A stretch of 64,000 bases of DNA from Fibrobacter sp. (GTDB taxonomy: Bacteria > Fibrobacterota > Fibrobacteria > Fibrobacterales > Fibrobacteraceae), in the NCBI GenBank assembly GCA_024399065.1, contig JAKSIB010000014.1, positions 28,390-92,389 of the forward strand, written 5' to 3'. The position numbers were made by a program, and so were the translations under genes. Under the pieces are notes generated by a model, which saw nothing but the letters and a program-made list of their open reading frames with translations, ran no database searches and was not told the origin of the DNA. Within the stretch, counting starts at the first letter, position 1. Every line of letters starts with the position of its first letter. Below are positions 24,803 through 32,475 of this stretch, piece after piece.

Positions 24803-27049
24803 ATGAATATGAATTTTAAGAAAGCTCTACCGCGTGCTGTAGGTGCAACTCTCGTCGCTGGCCTCGCTACTTTTGGCCTTGCTGACAATCCGCTTTCCAC
24901 TTATCACTATCTGGCAGACCCTTCTGCAGCTTCTGATGGTGATACCTTCTACGTCTTGACCGACGTGGATGATCATTCTCCCCAGGAAAACTATAACTAC
25001 GACATCGTCGGTCTGAATGCATTCTCTTCTGAAGACATGAAGAACTGGACCGACCATGGTATGATTTTCCGTTCCAAGCGTGAATTCGGTGACTATCCGA
25101 ATAACACCTGGGCTTCCGGCATTGCTGTCCACAAGGGCCGTATCTACATCGTTTATCCTAACGGTGCTAGTGGCGTGGGTATGATTACTGCCGACAATAT
25201 TGCAGGTCCTTATCGTGATCCGGTTAAGGAAACTCATGGCGTGAACTACATCGCTGCCCACTATGGCTCCAGCGTGATTGGTGGCTGCGATAACATCGCT
25301 CACTGCTTTGACCCGGGTATCTTTATCGAAGAAGATGGTACCGGCTATGTGGTTTTCGGTGGCGGCGAAAATAATCAGCGTCCCTATGGTAACAACCTGG
25401 ATATCATCAAGTTTACCGATAACAACGGCAAGATTACCGTCGACAAGAATTCTCTTACCAGAATCAATGCACCGGGTTCCTTCGAAGCTCCCTACATCCA
25501 CAAAAAGGATAATACTTATTACTTGAGCTTCAATACCCTGCCGCAGGTGATTGACTATAGTATGTCCAGCAAAATTATGGGTCCCTACAACTTTGTGGGT
25601 ACTGTAATTCCGGGCATTTCCGCTGTACCTGATGCTCACAACGAAGGTGGTAACAACCATCAGGGCTTTGCTGAATTCAAGGGCAAGTGGTACGCTGTTT
25701 ATCATGACCGTCGCTTGGTCACTGCTGACGAACATCCGGGTTCCTGTACCCAGGCAGGCGTCTGCACCAACAGCCCCAACAAGGAAAACCATCGTAGCGT
25801 TTCTATCGATGAACTCACTTGGAACGGCGACAAGATGAACAAGCTTTCCTTCACCCGTGAAGGTCCTAAGCAGATCAAGAACTTTGACCCGTACAGAACT
25901 TACAAGGCTTTGACCAGCTCCAAGCAGCGCAACGTTCGTAGCCGTACCGACTGGACCAAGGGTCAGGCTGTTAAGCATGTGCTTACTCCGCTTGGCACCA
26001 AGGAATCCTGGATTCGCGTGACTGGCGTTGACTTCGGCAATGGTGCAGAAAATGTTCGTATCAAGGCTGCTAACGTTGGCGATGGCAACAAGATTGAAAT
26101 CCGTAAGGGTAGCGTTACCGGTACTTTGGCTGGTACTTGCGAACTTGCAAAGACCAGCGGTTGGCAGGCCTATACTGACAACGATTGCGAATTGAAGGGC
26201 TTGTCCGGTGTTGTTGACCAGTTGTTCTTCGTGTTCAAGGGCTCCAAGGACTCCACCATGGGTATTCTCGAATGGGAATTCCAGGGCACCAAGCGTGAAC
26301 CGGAACCTCAGACTCCGTTTGGCGGCAAGGCAACTCCGATTCCGGGTAAGCTGGAAATGGAAAACTTTGACGAACCGGGCTACGGCGCAGGTAACGATTC
26401 CTACTACGAAAACGATGAAGAAGACCATGGCGAAACCGAATACCGTAAGGGTACAGGCGTAGATATCTACAAGAAGGCTACCGGTTACATCGTTGGCTAC
26501 AACCAGAAGGGTGAATGGCTTGAATACACAGTGAATGTTGCCAAGGATGGCGACTACACTATGTACGCCGCAGTTGCTTCTGCAAACGAAACTTCCGGCT
26601 TCCAGCTCTCCGTTGACGGCAAGGCTCTTACCGATACCATCATGGTTCCGAAGGCTGCATCTGGTGAAGAAAACTACGATGACTATAACAAGGTCAAGAG
26701 AAACATTTCTCTCACTGCTGGCTCTCATATCATCCGCTTCACCGTAACTGGCGACTGGATGGACATTGACTACATCAACTTCCTCGAAGGCAAGGACGCT
26801 CCGGATACCGAACCTATTCCTGGCAAGGAAGAAGAAAATCCTGACATGGCTATCGGATCTGTGCAGTTCAATGTGACTTCTGCTGCAGAATACAATGTCT
26901 TCGATCTCCAGGGCCACCTGAAGGGCACTGTAAGCCTCACCGGCAAGAATGCGGTTCAGGTTCTGAATGCAGCTGGCTTTGCCAAGGGCGTGTACATGCT
27001 CAAGCAGGTTAGCGGCTCCAAGAAGATGCTGGTGAACTCTGCCAAGTAA
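24803..27049 (+). CDS. Secreted GH43 enzyme with two CBM6-like domains (second paralogue)
   Basis: 748 residues from ATG 24803, which has GGAG five bases upstream and starts a clear signal peptide (1-27, 'ATFGLA'); the in-frame start 129 bp upstream would bury that signal. Catalytic candidates are Asp39 ('HYLADPSAA'), Asp170 ('CFDPGIFIEEDG') and Glu228 ('SFEAPYIHKK'). Two CBM6-like domains (about 383-495 and 513-665, 'GKLEMENFDEPG', 'DWMDIDYINFL') follow in the same order as in the upstream gene. The last 70 residues form a sorting-like domain ('YNVFDLQGHLKG', 'GVYMLKQVSGSKK'), unlike the first paralogue. Probably acts on arabinoxylan side chains. Confidence 0.92.
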   Translation: MNMNFKKALPRAVGATLVAGLATFGLADNPLSTYHYLADPSAASDGDTFYVLTDVDDHSPQENYNYDIVGLNAFSSEDMKNWTDHGMIFRSKREFGDYPNNTWASGIAVHKGRIYIVYPNGASGVGMITADNIAGPYRDPVKETHGVNYIAAHYGSSVIGGCDNIAHCFDPGIFIEEDGTGYVVFGGGENNQRPYGNNLDIIKFTDNNGKITVDKNSLTRINAPGSFEAPYIHKKDNTYYLSFNTLPQVIDYSMSSKIMGPYNFVGTVIPGISAVPDAHNEGGNNHQGFAEFKGKWYAVYHDRRLVTADEHPGSCTQAGVCTNSPNKENHRSVSIDELTWNGDKMNKLSFTREGPKQIKNFDPYRTYKALTSSKQRNVRSRTDWTKGQAVKHVLTPLGTKESWIRVTGVDFGNGAENVRIKAANVGDGNKIEIRKGSVTGTLAGTCELAKTSGWQAYTDNDCELKGLSGVVDQLFFVFKGSKDSTMGILEWEFQGTKREPEPQTPFGGKATPIPGKLEMENFDEPGYGAGNDSYYENDEEDHGETEYRKGTGVDIYKKATGYIVGYNQKGEWLEYTVNVAKDGDYTMYAAVASANETSGFQLSVDGKALTDTIMVPKAASGEENYDDYNKVKRNISLTAGSHIIRFTVTGDWMDIDYINFLEGKDAPDTEPIPGKEEENPDMAIGSVQFNVTSAAEYNVFDLQGHLKGTVSLTGKNAVQVLNAAGFAKGVYMLKQVSGSKKMLVNSAK

Positions 27050-27121
27050 TCTTGTTGGATGGTCGCCCGCGCGGCGATAATACATTCGCCTGGTCGGGAC
27101 CTTCTAGCTAACGAAAATTAA

Positions 27122-27151
27122 AAGACCTCCCGATGTTCGGGAGGTTCTTTT
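27122..27151 (+). terminator. Intrinsic terminator of the second GH43 gene
   Basis: ACCTCCCGA TGT TCGGGAGGT stem followed by TCTTTT; A run before it. Confidence 0.9.
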
Positions 27152-27164
27152 GTGCTTTCTAAAT

Positions 27165-27199
27165 CGTCATCCTGGAGCCTCGTTGAGGCGGTAGGATCA
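27165..27199. repeat. GTCATCC-type intergenic repeat
   Basis: CGTCATCCTGGAGCCTCGTT followed by GAGGCGGTAGGATC. It is the form of the 'GTCATCCTGAGCG...GAAGGATC' repeats seen in many genomes; related copies are at 27686, 29077 and 38163. Confidence 0.6.
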
Positions 27200-27202
27200 A
27201 AA

Positions 27203-27236
27203 AAGAAAAACTCAGCATTTCTGCTGAGTTTTTCTT
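27203..27236 (-). terminator. Terminator of tRNA-Leu copy 1
   Basis: Stem AAAAACTCAGCA / TGCTGAGTTTTT with a short loop directly 3' of the tRNA on the minus strand; shared almost base for base with copy 2. Confidence 0.9.
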
Positions 27237-27237
27237 C

Positions 27238-27321
27238 TGCGGTCGGACAGACTTGAACTGTCATGGGATCGCTCCCACTAGCACCTCAAGCTAGCGTGTC
27301 TACCAATTCCACCACGACCGC
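27238..27321 (-). tRNA. tRNA-Leu(GAG), copy 1
   Basis: 84 nt. Acceptor GCGGTCG pairs with CGACCGC, discriminator A, no encoded CCA. D-arm GTGGTGGAATTGGTAGAC, anticodon arm CTAGC-TTGAGGT-GCTAG (anticodon GAG), a long variable arm GTGGGAGCGATCCCAT typical of class II Leu tRNAs, and T-arm GACAGTTCAAGTCTGTC. It reads CUC and CUU codons; CUC is frequent in the highly expressed genes here. Own promoter and terminator flank it. Identical to the copies at 27517 and 30510. Confidence 0.97.
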
Positions 27322-27344
27322 GAGGTCCTTAACGGAACGGCACA

Positions 27345-27373
27345 AAGATAACAACATTTTGATTTTTTGTAAA
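27345..27373 (-). promoter_or_regulatory. Promoter of tRNA-Leu copy 1
   Basis: Minus strand: -35 TTTACA (27368-27373), 17-base spacer, -10 TATCTT (27345-27350), about 24 bases before the mature tRNA. Confidence 0.75.
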
Positions 27374-27481
27374 TGTGAAGGGGAGAATCTTTCTGAAAAA
27401 ATCTTTGGTAAAAGTCCGCAAAATGAAACTGTGGGAAAGCATAGTCGTGAAATTTTTGCAGAAAACAAAGTTTGCATTAAA

Positions 27482-27515
27482 AAGAAAAACTCAGCATTTC
27501 TGCTGAGTTTTTCTT
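27482..27515 (-). terminator. Terminator of tRNA-Leu copy 2
   Basis: Same ACTCAGCA/TGCTGAGT hairpin and T run as copy 1. Confidence 0.9.
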
Positions 27516-27516
27516 C

Positions 27517-27600
27517 TGCGGTCGGACAGACTTGAACTGTCATGGGATCGCTCCCACTAGCACCTCAAGCTAGCGTGTCTACCAATTCCACCACGACCGC
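27517..27600 (-). tRNA. tRNA-Leu(GAG), copy 2
   Basis: 84 nt, identical over its whole length to copy 1, 279 bp away in the same direction. The identical block (27479-27631) also takes in the terminator, the leader and the -10 box, with only one internal mismatch noticed in the leader. It has its own promoter at 27624-27652. Confidence 0.97.
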
Positions 27601-27623
27601 GAGGTCCTTAACGGAACGGCTCA

Positions 27624-27652
27624 AAGATAACTAATAACTGAAATCTTGTAAA
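27624..27652 (-). promoter_or_regulatory. Promoter of tRNA-Leu copy 2
   Basis: Minus strand: -35 TTTACA (27647-27652), 17-base spacer, -10 TATCTT (27624-27629). Same boxes as copy 1 but with a different spacer sequence. Confidence 0.75.
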
Positions 27653-27685
27653 GGGTTTTTGCTCAAAAAATATGACTTTTTTTTT

Positions 27686-27707
27686 GTCATCCCGACCCGG
27701 GATTTCC
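27686..27707. repeat. GTCATCCCG palindromic repeat (3' side of murD)
   Basis: GTCATCCCGACCCGGGATTT plus CC, a short palindromic intergenic repeat directly after the murD stop; a matching form is 5' of murD. Confidence 0.65.
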
Positions 27708-27708
27708 T

Positions 27709-29055
27709 TTACTTAACTTCAGCTACCAACTTGTCGAAGACCTGTCCACGAACCTTGTAGTTCTTGAAAAGGCCGAAGCTTGCACAGGCGGGGCTCATGA
27801 TGACGGTGCCGCCTTCGCCGATGTTAAGGCTGTCTGCGAAAGCTTCTTCGAGAGTGGGGAAGATTGCCGTCTGGATGCCTGCTGCGTCCACACCAGCCTT
27901 CTTCAGGTCGTCAAGCATACGTTCGGCGGTTGCGCCAATCAAAGCCACACGCTTCAGGTTGGGGCGATCCTTCACCAGGATTTCGCTGAGTTCTGTAAAG
28001 TCTGCGTTCTTTTCGGAACCGCCCAGAATCAGTGCGAAGGGACGCTTCATGCTGCCAGTTGCTGCGATGGTTGCGTCGGGGCGTGTGGCGTAGCTGTCGT
28101 TGTAGAATTCGATGCCATTCTTTTCTCCCTTGAATTCCATACGGAAGGGGAGGGTTTCATAGCTCTTCAATGCTTCGAAGGCGTCTGCAACCTTGATGCC
28201 CAGGGCGGTACATGCCAAAGTAGCTGCTGCCATGTTTTCCAGCTGGTAGATGCCGCGGACCTTGCAGTCGCTCAAGTACAGCTTGTCGCTACCGATGGTC
28301 AGAACGGAACCGTCAATATTTGCATCGCCGTCGCCGAAGCTTACTGCCAGCTTATTGCGGGCCGGGCTTTCACTTGCAATCTTTGCGGTAGGTGCGGCGT
28401 CCTTCAGGTACACGCAGGTGCCGTTAGCCTTCTGCCAACGCACCAGGTTGGCCTTGGCGTCGCGGTATTCTTCAACAGTCTTGTGCCAGTCCAAGTGCTC
28501 GGTGGAGACACGCAACACCACGCCCACATCCGGAGAAAGAGACAAAGTCATCAACTGGAAGCTGGACAATTCCAGAATGCTGATGCGGTCTGCAGAATCG
28601 TCTTCCAGCAAATCAAGAGCGGGCACGCCAAAGTTGCCGCCGATGATGTTTGCCTTGCCGCACTTATCAAGAATGTGGCTGATCATGCTGACGGTGCTGC
28701 CTTTGCCCAAGGTTCCGGTAACGCCGACCACCTTGTTGGACTTAGTTTGTTCCAAGAACAACTGGATCTGGCTAGTCATCATGCCACCGTTCATCTGGAA
28801 CTTGAACAGTTCCTGACTCATGGGGTACACGCCTGCGGAACGTACCACGGTAACGCAATCCTTAAGACCGTCCATGTATTTTTCGCCGCTGCAAACCTTT
28901 ACGTTCACGCCGGCAGGAACTTCCGGCAAGTTCACCGGGTTCTTGTCCATCACGACAATGTCCTTGACGCCTTCACGGAACAGGTAACGCAAAGTGCTCT
29001 GGCCTTCAACGCCAAAGCCGAGAATACCAACAGGAGAAACCAAATTGTTGTTCAT
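27709..29055 (-). CDS. murD: UDP-N-acetylmuramoyl-L-alanine--D-glutamate ligase
   Basis: 448 residues, normal for MurD, which adds D-Glu to UDP-MurNAc-L-Ala in peptidoglycan synthesis. It has an N-terminal Rossmann-like domain ('GILGFGVEGQSTLRYLF'), an ATP loop 'GVTGTLGKGSTVSM' (about 113-126), 'EHLDWHKTVEEYRDAKANL' (the conserved DHxDRH region, here EHLDWH), 'YNDSYATRPDATIAA' and 'LILGGSEKNADFTEL'. The ATP loop reads GTLGKGST rather than the common GTNGKST. It is a single gene outside the usual mur cluster, with palindromic repeats on both sides. Confidence 0.93.
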   Translation of the reverse strand: MNNNLVSPVGILGFGVEGQSTLRYLFREGVKDIVVMDKNPVNLPEVPAGVNVKVCSGEKYMDGLKDCVTVVRSAGVYPMSQELFKFQMNGGMMTSQIQLFLEQTKSNKVVGVTGTLGKGSTVSMISHILDKCGKANIIGGNFGVPALDLLEDDSADRISILELSSFQLMTLSLSPDVGVVLRVSTEHLDWHKTVEEYRDAKANLVRWQKANGTCVYLKDAAPTAKIASESPARNKLAVSFGDGDANIDGSVLTIGSDKLYLSDCKVRGIYQLENMAAATLACTALGIKVADAFEALKSYETLPFRMEFKGEKNGIEFYNDSYATRPDATIAATGSMKRPFALILGGSEKNADFTELSEILVKDRPNLKRVALIGATAERMLDDLKKAGVDAAGIQTAIFPTLEEAFADSLNIGEGGTVIMSPACASFGLFKNYKVRGQVFDKLVAEVK

Positions 29056-29076
29056 ATCAAACCTTTATCTTCAAAT

Positions 29077-29105
29077 GTCATCCCGGCCTCAGAGCCGGGA
29101 TCTCC
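29077..29105. repeat. GTCATCCCGG palindromic repeat (5' side of murD)
   Basis: GTCATCCCGGCCTCAGAGCC followed by GGGATCTCC: a CCCGGC/GCCGGG stem with a CTCAGA loop and TTTT after it, so it could also terminate plus-strand reading. Confidence 0.7.
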
Positions 29106-29133
29106 TTTTCAACAATGAAAATTTAGCAATCAA

Positions 29134-30390
29134 TTACCAGAAGTGTGCACCGATGCCTAAACCGAAGTTGCTGTAGAAACCATTTCCGGGGAGCCATTCG
29201 ATGGAGAATCGTGCCTTTAAAGAAAGATATGCCATGACTCCAAATTCACCCGGACTAGATTCCATGAGAAATCTGAAATCAAGCTGGGAACCCAACATAA
29301 CGGGACCTTCAAATGCCCCACCGATAAATGGCTGGAACTTCAGTCGCTTGCTGTCGTAAAGGTCTAATCCTAAGGTCATCCCTACATTCTCCCATTTGGG
29401 ATATAGTTTCTTGTTGTCATCATTTTTTTTGTTGTCGTCAGAATGTTGGCGCTCGCTGGTTTCGCAGCCTCCGAAGAACGGGGTGAAAATTAATATGTCT
29501 TTCTGAATGGGAACAGCGATAAAGAACTCCCCTGCATCGTGAAGAATAACCCTTGAGACAAAAACCTCAACGCCAATGCCTCCGGTGTAGGGCTTGCCGT
29601 ACACGGTTTTTTCGTTTTCGTCAAGGCGATTGTACTCGCTCTGCAATTTCCCGAGTATGTTGGAGACGTGTTTTGTTGATGGCGAATTGGGGTATGTTGT
29701 CGTGAACGCTTTTACCGTATTGATGATTTGTAGCAACGTCTCTTTTTTGGGAAGGTAAATGATGGGGTAGCCCAGTACGGATATATGGGCGTCTTCGTGA
29801 TGACCTGGGCTGAAGATTGTTTTCTGGTATCTAGTTCTTGCCTTGGCGAATTGCGCGAGTGAAATTAATACTTTCGCTAAGTCCTTCGTCTCTTGAGAAA
29901 CCTCGGCTTTTCTAACCTTTTTCAATATTCTGACTGTTGAGGCGGAATCGTTAAAGTCCAGGAACTCGTTTAAAAAATCAGACAAGTCGTCGACGGCGCA
30001 CAAACTGCTGTGCATGCACTTTGTGTACAAAATGTTCTTGGAGACGTTTTCGGGGCGATTGGGGTGGATTGTAACATCTCTTTCTAGGGAAAGAGCGTTT
30101 GCCCATAAAGCTAAAGCCTCTTCGTAGCGGCCAATGTATAGCGCTAACTGGATGTATTCGATGCTTGTTAAAAGTATCGATTTTTTGCTGGCTGGATGTT
30201 CATCCAGAAATTGTTCGGCGATCTGAAAATCCTTGGCCTTAAGCGCTTCCATTACTTGATCGCGGCTTGCGGCCATTGCGCGTTCTGTTGGTATGCTAGG
30301 GGGTGGGGCGGAACCCGGCTCATCTATGGCGAAGCAAACGCTTGTCAAACAAAATAAAATCAGAAATAATATGGATCGAATCTTGCGCAT
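29134..30390 (-). CDS. Exported protein of unknown function
   Basis: 418 residues. Signal peptide 1-21 ('ILFLILFCLTSVCFA'). Residues about 45-250 are helical with a TPR-like feel ('KDFQIAEQFLDEHPASKK', 'YEEALALWANALSLERD') and may form a repeat scaffold. The last ~150 residues are beta-rich with alternating hydrophobics and end 'GLGIGAHFW' with a terminal aromatic residue, as in outer-membrane barrel strands. I do not recognise a family. AT-richer codon choice than its neighbours hints at a different origin. It lies alone between murD and the third tRNA-Leu. Confidence 0.72.
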   Translation of the reverse strand: MRKIRSILFLILFCLTSVCFAIDEPGSAPPPSIPTERAMAASRDQVMEALKAKDFQIAEQFLDEHPASKKSILLTSIEYIQLALYIGRYEEALALWANALSLERDVTIHPNRPENVSKNILYTKCMHSSLCAVDDLSDFLNEFLDFNDSASTVRILKKVRKAEVSQETKDLAKVLISLAQFAKARTRYQKTIFSPGHHEDAHISVLGYPIIYLPKKETLLQIINTVKAFTTTYPNSPSTKHVSNILGKLQSEYNRLDENEKTVYGKPYTGGIGVEVFVSRVILHDAGEFFIAVPIQKDILIFTPFFGGCETSERQHSDDNKKNDDNKKLYPKWENVGMTLGLDLYDSKRLKFQPFIGGAFEGPVMLGSQLDFRFLMESSPGEFGVMAYLSLKARFSIEWLPGNGFYSNFGLGIGAHFW

Positions 30391-30472
30391 AGCTAACTCC
30401 CAAAATCAATAAATCCTAAACCAATCTTCTTTAAAACTACAAAATGCCCGTGTGCGAAATGCTGATTATGCA

Positions 30473-30508
30473 CAAAAAAGAAGCCCAGTCTTTCGACTGG
30501 ACTTCTTA
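30473..30508 (-). terminator. Terminator of tpiA-secG-tRNA-Leu
   Basis: AGAAG-CCAGTC / GACTGG-CTTCT stem with TTTC loop and TTTTTT after it on the minus strand. Confidence 0.88.
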
Positions 30509-30509
30509 C

Positions 30510-30593
30510 TGCGGTCGGACAGACTTGAACTGTCATGGGATCGCTCCCACTAGCACCTCAAGCTAGCGTGTCTACCAATTCCACCACGACCGC
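30510..30593 (-). tRNA. tRNA-Leu(GAG), copy 3, downstream of secG
   Basis: 84 nt, identical to copies 1 and 2 (anticodon GAG, long variable arm, discriminator A, no encoded CCA). It lies 64 bp after the secG stop, with no clear promoter of its own, so it is probably cut from a tpiA-secG transcript. E. coli also has a GAG tRNA-Leu (leuU) directly after secG. Confidence 0.97.
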
Positions 30594-30657
30594 GTGGTTG
30601 CTGCCCGCGTGCTTTTGCACTATCGTTCAGCAACTATAAAGCTTCTGAGAAACTTTA

Positions 30658-31059
30658 TTACTCAGCTGCGGGAGCCGGAGCTTCTGCGGCCGGAGCAACT
30701 TCAACAGCCGGAGCTGCTGCAGGTGCGCCGAAGTCAGCGGGGAGAGCCGGAACTTCCGGAGCCTGCTGAGCTGCGTTTTCGCGGGTTGCCTTCTGCATTG
30801 CGGATTCTTCCACAGTCTGATCCTGCTTAGCAACGATGAGACCGAGGCCGATAACCACGATGAAGAAAATGACTGCAACGACGCGGGTCAACTTCTGGAT
30901 GAAGGTTGCTGCACCAGCGGTGGAGAAAGCAGACTGAGAAGTCATGCCACCGAGACCTGCAAGGCCGCCCATCTTGTCGTTCTGAACGAGAACGAGGAGC
31001 ATGAGGAACAAGCAGAGGAATACGTGGAGGACGATACCAATCCAAAAGAGAGTTGTCAT
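30658..31059 (-). CDS. secG: Protein translocase subunit SecG
   Basis: 133 residues. Two hydrophobic helices (about 5-25 and 55-78) enclose the SecG signature 'LLVLVQNDKMGGLAGLGGMT' with 'QSAFSTAGAATFIQKLTRV'. SecG is the accessory subunit of the SecYEG channel in the inner membrane. The C-terminus is extended by an Ala/Pro/Glu tail ('AAPAVEVAPAAEAPAPAAE'), like the tail of PNPase here. It starts 44 bp after tpiA and precedes a tRNA-Leu gene. Confidence 0.95.
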   Translation of the reverse strand: MTTLFWIGIVLHVFLCLFLMLLVLVQNDKMGGLAGLGGMTSQSAFSTAGAATFIQKLTRVVAVIFFIVVIGLGLIVAKQDQTVEESAMQKATRENAAQQAPEVPALPADFGAPAAAPAVEVAPAAEAPAPAAE

Positions 31060-31103
31060 AACGTTTATACCTTGAGTAGTTTAAAGTTTCGTTTCGAAGG
31101 AAA

Positions 31104-31865
31104 TTACTTAGCTTCTGCAGCTGCGATGATTTCCATGAAGGTAGCAGCCTTGAGGCCTGCACCACCAATCAAACCACCGTCGATGTCCTTCTGAGCGAGG
31201 AGGCCAGCAGCGTTAGCACCCTTCATGGAGCCACCGTACTGGATGCGCATGCCTTCAGCAATTGCTTCGCCGTAGATTTCCTTAACAACGGAACGTACGA
31301 AAGCCTGGGTATCCTGAGCCTGTTCGTCGGTAGCGGTAACGCCTGTACCGATTGCCCAAACCGGTTCGTAAGCGAGAACGCACTTAGCAGCGTCTTCAGC
31401 GGAAACGCCTTCGAAAGCGCCCTTAACCTGAGTGGAAAGAACAGCTTCGAGCTTGCCGCCGTTACGTTCGTCGAGGGTTTCGCCAATGCAGATGATCGGC
31501 TTCATGCCAGCTTCGAGAGTCTTCTTGACCTTGAGGTTGACGGTTTCTTCGGTTTCGTGGAAGTACTGACGCTGTTCGGAGTGACCGATGATGATGTATT
31601 CTGCGCCGATTTCCTTAACCATGTCAACGGAAACCTTACCAGTGTATGCGCCCTGGTCCTTCCAGTGGATGTCCTGGATAGCGAGCTTAACGTTGGTGCC
31701 CTTAACAACGTCTGCAACCTTAGCAGCAGCGAGGTAGGTCGGAGCGATGACGACTTCAGTCTTCTTCACGTCCTTGACGGCTTCAACGATGTCCTTAGCG
31801 AGCTGAACGGATTCGCTAACGGTCTTGTTCATCTTCCAGTTACCAGCAATGATATACTGACGCAT
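31104..31865 (-). CDS. tpiA: Triose-phosphate isomerase
   Basis: 253 residues, normal length. It interconverts DHAP and glyceraldehyde-3-phosphate in glycolysis. Conserved positions are present: 'AGNWKMNKT' (Asn and Lys near 9-13), '[11 protein letters not shown]' with the electrophilic His near 95, '[19 protein letters not shown]' with the base Glu near 168 and the mobile loop, and '[12 protein letters not shown]' for phosphate binding. SD AAGGAG lies six bases before the ATG. First gene of tpiA-secG-tRNA-Leu. Confidence 0.98.
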   Translation of the reverse strand: MRQYIIAGNWKMNKTVSESVQLAKDIVEAVKDVKKTEVVIAPTYLAAAKVADVVKGTNVKLAIQDIHWKDQGAYTGKVSVDMVKEIGAEYIIIGHSEQRQYFHETEETVNLKVKKTLEAGMKPIICIGETLDERNGGKLEAVLSTQVKGAFEGVSAEDAAKCVLAYEPVWAIGTGVTATDEQAQDTQAFVRSVVKEIYGEAIAEGMRIQYGGSMKGANAAGLLAQKDIDGGLIGGAGLKAATFMEIIAAAEAK

Positions 31866-31909
31866 AATTAACTCCTTGGTGGGTTTAAAATTTAACGAGC
31901 GATAATTTA

Positions 31910-31946
31910 GTAAAAAAAAGACCGCCAGGGGAGGTCCGGGCGGCTT
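31910..31946 (-). terminator. Intrinsic terminator of the BamE-like lipoprotein gene
   Basis: GCCGCC / GGCGGT stem around a C-rich loop, followed on the minus strand by eight T. Confidence 0.8.
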
Positions 31947-31958
31947 TTTGTATAGAAA

Positions 31959-32393
31959 TTAGTAGTTAGAGCTATACTTGGAAGTGGGAGCGGGGGATCC
32001 ACCGTAGCGGTCGCCTTCGATCTTTTCCAAGATAAGTTCGTCTTCGTAACCCTTCAGGCGTGCCTGGTCGGGGTGCTTCCAGATCAAACGGGTGATGAGC
32101 TTGCCGTCGCGGGTGTAGTATTCCCAGATCTTGCCTTCACCGGTTTCGAGATCGGGAGGTCCCCAAAGGAGGTTCACCATGTCATTGGTCATACCTTCTT
32201 CGATGTAGCCCTGCTTGAAAACGTCCTTCAAGCGCTTGTCGATGCCCATACTTTCCTTAATGGCAAAGTATTCGCGTTCGTATTCGTTCTGGCCAACGCC
32301 ACGTTCGATCAAGATCGGGGAAGAGTAACGGCTGTTACATCCCCAGAACATGAGGGCGCTGATACCGAGCACGCACAGATGAGAAAGCTTCAT
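31959..32393 (-). CDS. Small lipoprotein, BamE/SmpA-like
   Basis: 144 residues from ATG 32391-32393 (AGGA six bases upstream); an in-frame start ten codons earlier lacks a ribosome site. Lipoprotein signal 'VLGISALMFWGC' with Cys19. The mature part has 'GYIEEGMTNDMVNLLWGPPD' followed by 'GEGKIWEYYTRDGKLI', the pattern of BamE/SmpA-OmlA domains (GMTxxxVxxLLGxP...), which act in outer-membrane protein assembly. The resemblance is at motif level only, and the protein could have another envelope role. Divergent from the following barrel-like gene. Confidence 0.75.
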   Translation of the reverse strand: MKLSHLCVLGISALMFWGCNSRYSSPILIERGVGQNEYEREYFAIKESMGIDKRLKDVFKQGYIEEGMTNDMVNLLWGPPDLETGEGKIWEYYTRDGKLITRLIWKHPDQARLKGYEDELILEKIEGDRYGGSPAPTSKYSSNY

Positions 32394-32475
32394 AATAGTT
32401 CCTTTAAACTTTGTTGACCACAAAATAAGAATTATATCGCCGAATGGAAGAAAAAATTTTTAATTTTACATTGAA

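Noticed and set aside
27286..27543. Short open frame running through the tRNA-Leu pair
   Set aside because: It overlaps both structured tRNA genes and has no coding features.
27200..27631. Possible CRISPR-like repeat pattern
   Set aside because: The repeats are tRNA genes with terminators; heptad arrays elsewhere have no spacers and no cas genes are present.
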